Assembly (NCBI GenBank): GCA_038087015.1
Contig: JASBNA010000007.1
Location: 992,001 to 1,056,000 of the forward strand
Direction: 5' to 3'
DNA length: 64,000 nt
Source: Cerrena zonata
Taxonomy: Eukaryota > Basidiomycota > Agaricomycetes > Polyporales > Cerrenaceae
Shown: positions 19,871-30,200 of the stretch, piece by piece
Layout: each line of letters starts with the position of its first letter
Numbering within the stretch: position 1 is the stretch's first letter
Program-made: the position numbers and the translations under genes
The notes under the pieces: generated by a model
What the model was told of the DNA's origin: nothing
What the model saw: only the letters and a program-made list of their open reading frames with translations
Database searches by the model: none

Positions 19871-21697
19871 TTAGGAAGCCTTCGCGAAGGCAACGAAGGC
19901 GTTGTAGTCGAAGATCGAAGGATCATTCTGGAGAGTGAATCCCTTGGGTTGAAGATCAACGACAGGCTGGCCGTTACGTTTGAGAGTAGCATGAAGGGTA
20001 GATCCAGGAGTGAGAGGGAGCGAGAGCTTGCTAACACCAGCTTGTACTTGGAAGTCCTGAGAAGCACCGTTACCGCTTGAGAGAGTAACGATACCAGGTG
20101 CAGTCGAAAAGACAACAGCCCACATAGCATCGGTCATCTAAACCAAATCTTAGCTCCATGATGAATGTTTCTGGTATAAATATTACTCACAGTGTCCGAG
20201 TTGGTAGGTTTGCCAATGGGGTCACCAGAGTTGGCATCGGTTGCTGTGGGGCGGGCCCAGACGTACAAAGCATCCTGGGTGATCGCAGGGAACTTGCCAG
20301 TCTTGAAGGCAGTGGCGTAGTAGCTGGTCATGTCGAGCCATCCTGTAAAACAATGATGATCAGATGGGGAAAGACAAAGGATAAATTCGGCCAGGAACGA
20401 ACCATCGTGAGGGTTACCATCGACCCAGGCCTGAGAGTTAGGCTGCGCGCCTTTGACGGGCGCAATGTAGTGGGATTCACCGTAGTCGTTCCAGGTGAGG
20501 ATCTCGACGAGATCGAACTTGTCGCGGTTCTGAATGATGCTTTCCCAGCGGGAGTTGTAGAGGTGGTTGTCGGAGTAGTAGACAAACTATCAAATGAGGT
20601 TAATTAGGTATTTAGAAGCACATGGAGGTCACAGAAATACTACTCACGTTCTTGTTGAAGCTATCGGCGCCGTAATGGGTATAGAACCAGGGGCTAACGC
20701 TGGTCATGTATGCCTTAGCACCGGAGGTTGTGAGACCGTTGAGTCCACCGATGGCAGCATCGTCCTGGTCGTTGGACCCGACGAACTTAGCCAACGCCTT
20801 GGTTGCGGTGTCAAGAGCACCACCAAGCAAAGGACCGAGACCCAAGCCAGAGCTACCGAGGATAGAGGCGACCTTGGATGAGGTCAGGCTGATGGGCCAG
20901 GCAGCGTTCCACTGTATGAGGTTCCGTTAACAAATACATAAATACACATATGGTCAAAACATACGGTGAAGGCACCATCCATAGCACCGCCCCATGAGCT
21001 GAAACTACCGGGGTCTGCGAAAAGTGCGGGAACAAAGAAGGTTTGACCGTTCAATTGAGAGTAGAACTGAGACTTCCAGCCATCCTGCGGGGAACCTTGA
21101 CCGAAAGAGCACTTCTCGCCAGAAAAGGTCGAGGCAAAGGCTCGACCATCGTACTTGAACTGAGCGGGGTGGTCGACGTATTGAGTAACATAATTACGCA
21201 AAGTAGCAGCGTCTGCAGGAGAACCGCATGGCAAAACGCTATCAAGCAAAATATAAGTCAGCGTTAAGTTCAAACTTGAACCATGTCAATTTTTTTTTAC
21301 GCACGTCATGTCGAATGAGATGAACATCTTGAAACCTGTGCCAGAGGCGGCGGCAGCGTCGTAGCTATAGGAGTTAATATCAGCATTCTAACACCGCTGA
21401 AATATCCTAGTTGAGGGCAACATACGCCATCTTAACGTGATCAGGCTGCCAGCTGTCGGTACCGATGTTCAAAGCAAAGGCATCGATACCCGAAGCGGAG
21501 GCAAGCTTAACGTCGTCTTCGAAATCCTGCTGGGTATACGGGAAGGCGTTGCCCATCATAAAGTGGGCGAATACTGCTTTGGCATTACCACCACGTTTGG
21601 CGAAAGCGTTGTGCGAGAAAGGATGAGAGACGGGGATGGCATTTACGAGCGATGCGGCGCAGAGGCCGAGAACAGCAAAGAGCGTAGTTGCGTGCAT
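19871..21697 (-). CDS. Secreted alpha-1,3-glucanase (mutanase), glycoside hydrolase family 71
   Basis: Seven exons: 21697-21426, 21364-21305, 21238-20965, 20911-20648, 20586-20403, 20342-20191 and 20137-19871, giving 490 aa in a continuous frame. The start at 21697 opens a clean signal peptide (MHATTLFAVLGLCAASLVNA). The GH71 domain begins KAVFAHFMMGNAFPYTQQDF and continues with DVKLASASGIDAFALNIG, FKMFISFDMT, ADPGSFSSW, TWNAAWPI, SVSPWFYTHYG and LTWNDYGESHYIAP. A beta-rich C-terminal domain of about 120 residues follows. The family cleaves alpha-1,3-glucan, either in the fungus's own wall or in other fungi. The family fit and completeness are strong; the physiological target is not visible from sequence. 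Confidence 0.92.
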
Positions 21698-21851
21698 GAT
21701 CAGTCTTGAATACAAGGGAGTGTCGTATAAGCAATGAATGTGAGTAGATAATGAACTTCAGGAAGGAAAGCCTGGAGGGAGGAGTTTAGTAGGGACCGCG
21801 CGAGCCACGAAGGGACGGGATTGAAGTTCAACATGTTCAATTGTGTATCGG

Positions 21852-21857
21852 TTTATA
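21852..21857 (-). promoter_or_regulatory. TATA-like box upstream of the GH71 gene
   Basis: CTTTATAAAC on the minus strand, about 155 bp before the ATG at 21697. The position suits a fungal TATA box with a short leader. Confidence 0.4.
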
Positions 21858-22719
21858 AAGGCAGAGCGGAACAATGGCCGACTAGCCGTGTTTGGAACAA
21901 CAATCGGTATAGGATTGATAAAAAGTTCGAAGACAGTGGGCGTTCCAGCTTGGTCCTGTTGTACTCCATAAGCGGCAATCTAGGTTCGTTTTGTTCTCAC
22001 AACACCAAGCGCCCACGCCCATCACCCTGACAACCGACGCTGCAATTGAGCCTGATACTCCGCGTTAATGATGTTGGCTTCGGTAGAACCCACAGACTTT
22101 CAGCTCCGAGATCCTGGAAAGATACGCGTTCTTCGCAAAATGGAGCTCCAATGCAAACAGTTTAAGCAAAGAAAGAGACTTCAGCATTCAGCTAGGAACA
22201 TACTATGTGGGTAATTCAATACACTAGGACGGAAATATTGTGATAGCCCGTGTATAATTATCTGGTGGCGACCAATGACATTTCCGTCCGACATGGACCT
22301 GAACGGGCTCTGACAGGCCGTCCGTCACGGTCAGCGCCCTCTGAGATAGCGGATGAACGTGGCTTCGTTTAATAATTAGCGTCGCGCACCACTCTCATGC
22401 TTGATACCCTGTGTCCTTTTTGTTTCGCTGTCAGACAGATACGCCAAGTTCAAACACGAAAAACAACATCCTGGTCATTCCGCTGAACACCAGTGATGTT
22501 GTGGTTATCACACAAAGCACGGATCCGGGTATTTGTATTGATCGATCCCGATTATGGACCCTAACCCTGGCCATGGCATCTACAAAAGGACTTGTATGTA
22601 CGCGTACATGATGATGAGATTATCTTCACGGCCATCGCGTTACTCTGCCACAGGGCCTCTTGTCCTGCGAATGAATTGTCCCTCCATCTGAGACTTTGCG
22701 ATTTAACTGATCACTCACG
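21858..22719. other. Intergenic between divergent genes
   Basis: Shared upstream region of the glucanase (minus) and the RING gene (plus). Only short, unsupported frames. No repeats recognised. Confidence 0.5.
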
Positions 22720-23646
22720 ATGGCGGCTCGTCGAAGAGCGAACAGCATGACAGATGCTTTAGGTATGCGACGTGAATACCAAGATCTCCTCCAGAACCAG
22801 CCCGGCTTCGCGGAAGCTATTGCGGACACGTTAGCTAACGCAACTACTCATGAGGAACCTAACCGTCTGTCGGTATCTTTGAAATCGTCTCTAACCCCCC
22901 GTAAACGATCTATGACTAACATTTATTTTGACATCGTAGCAAGATCGAGGAATTCTTGGCTACGCTCCCGAAAGTGACAGAACAAGATCTTGCCGCATTG
23001 GACTTGTCAGGTATCTGCACTTTAGTCTCTGAACAGACTCAAATTAGAACATATCTAAGGGCGTTGACAGATGCCTCTTGTCCAATATGTATCACCCCTT
23101 TCCTTGCTTTGTTAGCAGAAGAAGAGATGGCGGTTGCTATGGACTCGCCTGCCCGACCCCTCGAAGAGCTCGGAATAACGAAGCTCAAAGATAAATGCAA
23201 CCATGTGTTCTGCAAGAAAGAGTACAGTATTTTCTATCCTTTGGCTTGCAATGTTTGTCTGATTCTTGATGGGTGCTTACCGTGATCATCAGTATACAGA
23301 ACTGGTTGCGCGGAGGTGTACGTACTGAGTCTTGGTCTGGATATGTGTACTCACAGACCTCGTCCCCCTCTAGCATAATTCGTGTCCCACATGTCGACAT
23401 GTTCTCGTGGACATCCCAGTTCAGACCAGCCCAACCGATCAGACCCTTACAGTTGCGCAAATGATCGCAATGTTGGGGAGAGAGGATCCATCTCGTCCTG
23501 CGGCAGGAGCAAGGGATCTTTTTGAAATCCTTGATGCCGCCTGGGCTGCCAGTCCCATTGCGCGCCCTTCAGAAACACAACGACGAAACAACGGTGATGA
23601 TCATGATGGCGGTAGTAGGCAGGAATACAACTCGATGTATTCTTGA
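22720..23646 (+). CDS. C3HC4 RING-finger protein
   Basis: Exons 22720-22872, 22944-23221, 23293-23317 and 23374-23646 give 242 aa in frame. The RING reads CPIC at about residue 94, then a long 40-residue loop, CNHVFCKK, D-I-Q-N-W-L-R-G-G, HNSCPTCRH. That gives Cys-x2-Cys, Cys-x-His-x2-Cys and a final Cys-x2-Cys, the cross-brace of E3 ubiquitin ligases. The third exon is only 25 nt and codes the segment between two zinc ligands. The first acceptor is least certain: AAG at 22943 keeps the frame, whereas the better TAG at 22939 does not. The rest of the protein is helical at the N-terminus and polar at the C-terminus, with no other known domain. Substrates are unknown. Confidence 0.78.
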
Positions 23647-23991
23647 ATTTCTAATTACCTGAAGGCCGACCGATTTCATTTTGGGCATTTCGTCTTTTTG
23701 TTTTTGCTTGGAAGGGATGTACCATTATTTGTATTGTATTTCGTAGTGTATAGCCATTGTAATGTCCTCCACACCACTCTATGCTTTTCCCACTTGAGCT
23801 TCACCGAATGTGTCGGAAAGATAACCGTCTCGGCTGATGCCATCACTTTACAAACCCTGCCAATCTCGAATAATCTCGATCACTCTACACCAACTGACGT
23901 CAAGCAACAAGCGATTTTCAATATTTCTACTATATCCAATAATTGTCTACCAATTCATCTTGTTCGCCTTTGACATCAATCAGATATCCCA

Positions 23992-26020
23992 ATGTTTGAC
24001 CCTGACCGGTCACTCTTAAATCCAAAATTCGAGGGATACAAACTTGATGCTCTCGACCAAGACAAAGCCGTTTCTCGTTTCCCAGTCGACTATCATGCAT
24101 CGCAGACCAATGCCTCTGGTAGATCACCTCTGTCCTTCCAGGAAGTACAAAGCCGTATCAGGCACAACCACTTGACTATCAGTCCGAATGGCAAAGCTGT
24201 GTACATCGACGCGGAGTTTAGAGTGATCTCTGTCGACACGGATGAGGTGAGTATCTTTGGAAACATATATTGTTGGATACACATTGAATAGAATCTAATC
24301 TAAGTAGGCCACGTTCGCACCAACGTTCAATGTCTTGTACGAGTTACCCCGTCAAATCCAGACCGACTCATCTGATAGTCTCCACCGAGAATATCCTTCG
24401 AGTGCATTCATAGACTCAAATCATCTATTGGTAGCAGACGGGCATGGCAACCTTTACGTGCTCTATCTCTCAGACGAGGGGCAAGGCCAGGCTCATCAAC
24501 TCATATGAGCTTCAAATCCCAGAAACCTACAGTTCATCCCAAAAGAAGCCCGCCCTTCCGTCTCCATCATGCAATCCACACCTCCACCTGGACAATGCAT
24601 CGCCATTCCTATCATCAAAGCAGTATTCCAATACTCCTGTAGTGAAGGAGAAAGGGAAAGCATCCCATTGTAAAATTCGACATCTGGGGAACATCCATCG
24701 ACCTCGAGGCAATACCTCAAGACCAAACCTTACCGCTAGACATCGTCTGGCACAGGCGAGGGACAGACGTACCCCTATACATTGCGTATGACGATCCCCG
24801 CAAGGCATTCATCCTTCTTGGAAGCAATCCCTATCGAGCGATCAACGTCCCAGCCCCGGTGTCCTACGAACCATCGCCAGATGAACTCGCACCCATTCCT
24901 CGTGCTGGAGAGAACTTGGATTCTGAACCAGAAGCTACCGCAGATCCTGCAACACCCGTAAAGCCGCCCCCGTACTCATGGACACAGACATCTGATGAAG
25001 TGACGGTTGCATTCCCTTTGGCTTCTACGACTCCCAAACATGCAATCAAAGTCACTTTCTCACCTCGCACGTTGACGGTGCTCGTCGATCAAACTGATGA
25101 CGACATTCCCGCAAGTCCCACTTCCCCGTTATACTGGCAAATCCCTTTGGGATGGGATCCAGCCTTCGACGAGCTTCTGGACCTTCGACCGCCAGGCAGA
25201 CCAAAAGTTCGGTCTCCTCACTCTCCATCTGGACAAACAACACGACGGAACCCGATGGTCCCAAGTCTTCGCTACATCCGGAGCTAAACCTTCTGGAGGA
25301 TCATCCACAGAACCTTCAGTCGATGCCGCAGAGATCGAAGTCCCAGAAACCCTCGACCCATCAGAACTCTACCAGATCCGTGAATCACTCGAGAAATACA
25401 CTGCGGCTTTGCAAACTGGTGAAGATGCGAGCGGGTTGGGATTAGGGCAAGGAATGCCCAGTTTGGGTGAAGGCGAGATGGATCCGGAGATTGACTCTAA
25501 TGATACGAATACGTATTGTGTGACTTGGGTAGGGGTGGATGGTCTCGAGACTTCCGTCTTGGAACATTTGTCAGATGCCCCGTTCAACCTACTGTCGACA
25601 CCTTTACCAAGTTCACCTTCCCCACATCCTTCATTGGTGCTGAAGAATGGTGTTGACGGTGTTCTCTTCACTCTCAATGAGGCAAACGGTTCCTCTACAA
25701 TCCCCGAATGGAAACACACCTCCACATTCTCGGCACTCTCCTTCGTCCTTGCGTCCAAACGGGATACCCGTTTCGTTCACCACATCTCCTCCCATGCTAT
25801 TCTCGCCTTTGAGAGCGGATCCCGAGGGAATGTGTACATTTATCGGAACACCACTCAACGGCACGACAAGTTCGCTAAACAGGCTGTACTCAAAATCGGA
25901 GGTGGAACAGGCGGAGGTTCATTACTCGGTGTCGGTATGATACGTACCAAGAACGACGGGAAGCCTGTCATCCTCTGCCTTTGCGAAGGAGAATGGATTG
26001 TAGCACACGATGTATTATAG
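23992..26020 (+). CDS. NudC domain-containing protein 1 (NUDCD1)-like, frame broken in this sequence
   Basis: Exon 1 is 23992-24246. Exon 2 runs from 24308 to the stop at 26020, and its length is a multiple of three. Exon 1 matches the NUDCD1 N-terminus (DRSLLNPKFEGYKLDAL, FRVISVDTDE). The centre holds a CS/NudC domain (PPYSWTQTSDEVTVAFPLAS, AIKVTFSPRTLTVLVD, LYWQIPLGWD). The C-terminal region is typical (SFWTFDRQADQKFGLLTLHL, DKQHDGTRW...). However, the coding register changes at least three times: at about 24500 (HQLI to NSYELQ), between about 24540 and 24665, and at about 25150-25165 (GWD to STSFWTF). No introns of usable length explain these. NUDCD1 proteins are Hsp90-type co-chaperones. 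Either this copy is a decaying gene or the consensus has indels. Confidence 0.78.
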
Positions 26021-26507
26021 ATTACAACCACTTGAAGAAATTGCACAAAAGAGCAGAAAAAATCTATAACTGAATATTGTAACAGGCCCTCAAAGTGTGA
26101 AGCTAGAAAGCTAGGTATTGCACATACACGATGGAGTTGAGAATGCGGTAACATAAATAGGATACTATGTAAGCCACAGATATGAAACATGTGAGAAAAG
26201 GGGGATCGAGGAGAGAAATTGTGCATGACAACACCATGTGTACATATACAGAACAGAGGGGGCGGGGGTATTTGGAAACAGGTAATGCAATGGACGTTGA
26301 CCGGGACCGTTTGGGACTCGTAAAAGATGGAAGTGATAGGGGTACGTAGAGAATGTGAGGGAGGGGAGGGTACACAGGATAAGCCGACGGGAAAGATTCA
26401 ACATGTCATTATGCCCGAATCGTAAGAAAAGGAAGTAGAGAGAGGAGGAAAATAGCTACACATTGTTTAACCCTACCGGACATGATACAAATACAGAATT
26501 TGTCTTC
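26021..26507. other. Convergent intergenic region
   Basis: About 490 bp between the 3' ends of the NUDCD1-like and PP2C genes. No supported feature. Confidence 0.5.
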
Positions 26508-28949
26508 TTAAGCTGCAGCTTTAAGAGGGTCTTCGCTCTTGTCAAGCAGACCCTCTGCACGTACAGCATCACTAGGAGCATCTCCGCCAGGGTCCGATTT
26601 CAGCTGGGGCTGATGGGCAACACCATTGGGTATCGAATCAGGTTGCGACGGTGGCGGAGGCGCCTCGCCCTGAAGCTCTTTCTTCGACTCCGAGTCAACC
26701 GGCTTCTCTGAACCTTCCGAATCCTCTAACTCATCTTCCGTATCGCTATCCAGCTCGTCCAACTGCTTCCTAAGACGTTCAGTCATCTCATCCTTTCCAG
26801 CCGGTGAGTCAGCAAGGAGGTCGATATCGTGATGTTCATGCTCTTCATCGTCGTCATCATCTTCGTCCATATCATCACTGTTGCCCGACAAGAATCCGTA
26901 CATGGGACTATTCTGGAGTCCATTCTCCGTCAGAGCTCCTAGGAACCTCACAATCGGGGGTTGTATACCTTGGCCTTGAAACTGGTTGTTCTGGACTTCC
27001 TGGTTCTCTTTCCTCCTAGCCTCGTTGGCTTGGAATGCAGCATGTCGCCTCCTGAACGCCTCCAAACGTCCTGCCGGGTAGAGCTGGGGAAGCTCCTTAG
27101 GGGTGTTATAACCGTAACTTTGGTTCGTCCTCTCGGTCACCCATTGGTACCATTCCTCCTCGGTCTTTCCATGCAGGATGGCGACGATGAGAATGGTCAT
27201 GTTGTCACATCCGAAACCTGAACCAGAGTTCGTGTCAGGGGCGAGACAGTGGTCACAGATGATCTCGCCGATCTCCGCAAGTTTCTTGCCCTGGGAGACG
27301 AGGAGTCGGATAGCGTCGACAACTTGTTGAGACGTCAGGCAATCCCAGATACCTGAAGCGCAAAGCAATCACATGAAACGGTGTGAGAAAAACGCGTTCA
27401 AAGAAGAATGATCGAAGTAATCATACCATCGCACGCAAGGACCAAAAATTCGTCCTCTTCAGTTATCGGGTGTTCAGTGATCTCAGGGTTGCAAGTGATG
27501 ATCTGAGCCTCGGGGGCTAATGTGGCGTTCTTCTTGTATTCGAAATCACCAAGTGCTCGCGCCAGGGCAAGGTTGCCTAAATGAGGTCATACACGTTAAT
27601 ACAAAGACCACTTGTGGAGAACAATGACTACATACCGTTTACTCGTCCGAACTCCACGTACCCACCGGCTGCGCCAATGCGAGATCGTTCCGCTGAGATC
27701 ATGAGAATGGTGAATACAAATGATTCAATAAGAAAGAATGGTCTGGACATACTTTCGTTCACTGGCTTGTGATCGAAGCTCAGAGGCTTCACCTCTCCCT
27801 TGACGCTGATGACTGACCGGGAGTCACCTGCATTTGCCTGTAACATGAGTCATGAGGATGCAAACAGATGTAAAAGTTCTAGTGATACGTACAACAAAGA
27901 TTCGGTTGTCGTTTGTTATGAGAGCAGTTATTGCGGTGCATCCTGATGTGTCGCGAATGAAAGCAGGATCTGCATACAACCAAAAAAGTCAAGTCATGCG
28001 ACAGGAAATAATTTTGAACAGCCGGCCTCAGAAAGTCACTCTCCGTCCAGAATTCAAATCATTGCTTGGAAGTAGTGCTTCGAGATATCGAATCTGTCAA
28101 GCGGGAATCTTGCACAAGACATAATTTTGCATTGAGGTCGTGGACGCAAAGCGACAAGCTATGTCGAAGTGCAAAGACGATAGTAGGCTCGTCCAGACTA
28201 GCAATAAGACTCGGCAATACGAGGCCATTTCCAAGGAGGCGATCATTCATCACAAGGTCAAGTCGGTGGTTTTGGAGGCACGAGTAGCTTTCTAAAGCCG
28301 GCTGGAACTTAAGGGAATGTACACGTACCTGCTTTCATGTCGGCATCAGTGTTGAGGAATGCGTTTTTCAGTGCTGCCAGGTAGTCTTTTTGTTTGTAAG
28401 CTTCTTCAGCAATGAGGCGTTTGTGAACATGGTCGCCGGCATAGTGTGCTACATTTGAGCCTATATAAAACAATAACATATGTCATATGTCACGGAAACG
28501 AACAAGGGGATTGACGTACCACCGTGACCATCATAGACCGCAAACCATGTATTGGAGTCCTTCCCAGTTTCATCGAGGTCAAGTGCCGCAGTATGCGAGT
28601 CTTCCATGGCTATTGTCGTTCGAACATTAGTACCAGACCCGCTTTAACCCCAGATGTCCCGAGTAGGTGTCCAAGGAGGTCCCGAGAGTGTTCACTAAGC
28701 TATGGGGGTGTACTCACTAATCCTCCATCCTTGCATCTCCGCTACCGCATACGCAAATTTGTCATTTGAGCCTACTTCCGTCTTCTTGTCGGTGGCTAAA
28801 TTAGATTAAAGCACTGTAAGCGAACAAGCCAAGTGACACGAATCGCGAGTATAGTAACCTGGGACTGAAAGGGTTTGACCCTGTAAGACGAAGCAAGGAC
28901 CATGTTAGTCGACGTGAATGAATGTTTGTGAAGTGAAATAACAAACCAT
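26508..28949 (-). CDS. PP2C-type Ser/Thr phosphatase (Ptc2/Ptc3-like)
   Basis: Ten exons: 28949-28947, 28880-28859, 28795-28718, 28609-28520, 28460-28329, 27970-27893, 27837-27753, 27692-27636, 27576-27427 and 27352-26508. The N-terminus reads [17 protein letters not shown], a myristoylation-type start. PP2C motifs: [84 protein letters not shown] and [12 protein letters not shown]. These supply the metal-binding Asp residues. A long acidic Ser/Asp/Glu tail follows (about residues 380-512). Exon 6 contains four Ts where three are needed (GCTTTTCATT near 27962), so the summed exons are 3n+1. The first coding exon is the ATG alone. In fungi Ptc2/3 switch off stress MAPK and DNA-damage checkpoint kinases. 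Confidence 0.88.
27971..28328 (-). other. Unusually long (358-nt) intron of the PP2C gene
   Basis: The other introns of this gene are 49-108 nt. Donor GTACGT at 28328 and acceptor GCAG at 27971 are good. No coding sequence, repeat or clear snoRNA was seen inside it. Confidence 0.6.
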
Positions 28950-29364
28950 GGCCGGATCCTTGTGTCAGGAGAGATGGGTAGATCACTGCGTGGCTTTCAC
29001 GACCAGACGAAGTGAGTGCGTTGGGGAAGAGTGAAGAAGAAACGCGGGGTATGCGATCTGAAAAAATAGAAAGAGACGGTTGATGTCGTGTGGTCGGACG
29101 AAAAGGTGTACGAGTCAAAAGCGTCTTCGATCGTGTGTGACCTTGTTGTGGAGCTTGAAAATAAAAAGCCTACCACTGGGGTGCGACGCCGCCTGTCACG
29201 GTCCGTCACAAGATAAGACATTCACGCAGCACGCCAAATACGCCCACTGAAGCATAATAGGCTTAGATGCGGGCACTGGCTGCATTTTACATAGCATTCA
29301 TCTATACCCGAGTAACCAACAGCTTTGTATTGCACTATTCTACCATACAACAATATTTCACACC

Positions 29365-30138
29365 CTATCTCCGCGCCAGAGATCGACTTCTTTCCGGAGG
29401 CCCTGGGGTTTGTCCTCGTTCCCTGCCGTCGTCGGCTTCTACCAACACTCCTTTCGATCCACCTGGAGACGGTGACTCTGTAGATCTCCCCCGTCTAGAT
29501 CGGGTCGCTGAAGGTACAGGTATTTCCGGACTAGCCAATATAGCAAGTCGATCAGGTGTTGAAAGCAACTCATCCACCTCCCCATCGTCGTCATCTTCTC
29601 CCGGACGAACATGAGGCCTGTCATCGTCTCCCAATTTAAATGATACCCTTCGACCACGGGATCGACTTCTTTCCCTCAGAGCAGGTCGGAGCGGTACAGG
29701 TGAGGTCGGAGGCGATGATACTATTGGCGATGAAGAGCGTGGTGGGGAAGAAGGCGGCAGAGTACTACTAGACCAACGGGGATCGTACGAGTACGGATAC
29801 GGATGCGATGTATGTGTGGGGGTAGACATTACATCCCTTCTAGACCGGGATGATCCCGCTCCCGGAGATGACGATTCTTCACCACCATGTCGAGAGGTCT
29901 GTCGATGTGATGGCTGTGGGGGCATATATGGGGCTGGGGCTGGCCATGGTATTTGGTATGGCGCGTGGGGTGTACCAGCATTTAGAGTACTACCTGTCAT
30001 AAGGAATGCCAAATGATGTATCGCTTGAGCAAAGTGGAATTGAGCTTGAGGATCTTGGGCTGGGAAATTGGGCATTGAAGGCATTGGGGGGATATGCCGG
30101 AAATGGTATGTGTTGTTGGTGCTGATGATGTTGTTCAT
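29365..30138 (-). CDS. Ser/Pro/Arg-rich disordered protein, separate gene or C-terminal end of the upstream one
   Basis: A 257-codon frame from ATG at 30138. It is low in complexity: Ser/Pro/Arg-rich, with RERSRSRGRRVSFKLG (an RVSF-type motif that resembles a PP1-docking site), an acidic block (GEDDDDGEVDELL) and an Arg/Ser-rich end. One helical segment, AQFHFAQAIHHLAFLM, looks conserved. Only 62 bp separate it from the stop of the upstream gene. The intervening bases stay open in another frame (SSPQTPPRRRSQSQ), so both may be one gene with a frame break. No function can be assigned. Confidence 0.4.
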   Translation of the reverse strand: MNNIISTNNTYHFRHIPPMPSMPNFPAQDPQAQFHFAQAIHHLAFLMTGSTLNAGTPHAPYQIPWPAPAPYMPPQPSHRQTSRHGGEESSSPGAGSSRSRRDVMSTPTHTSHPYPYSYDPRWSSSTLPPSSPPRSSSPIVSSPPTSPVPLRPALRERSRSRGRRVSFKLGDDDRPHVRPGEDDDDGEVDELLSTPDRLAILASPEIPVPSATRSRRGRSTESPSPGGSKGVLVEADDGRERGQTPGPPERSRSLARR

Positions 30139-30200
30139 GACTCTGGCTTTGACTACGTCTACGAGGAGGCGTCTGAGGCGATGATGAGTGTGAGTGAGTG

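Noticed and set aside
28059..28253. Box C/D snoRNA in the long PP2C intron (GTGATGA near 28255)
   Set aside because: No CTGA D box at a proper distance and no terminal stem.
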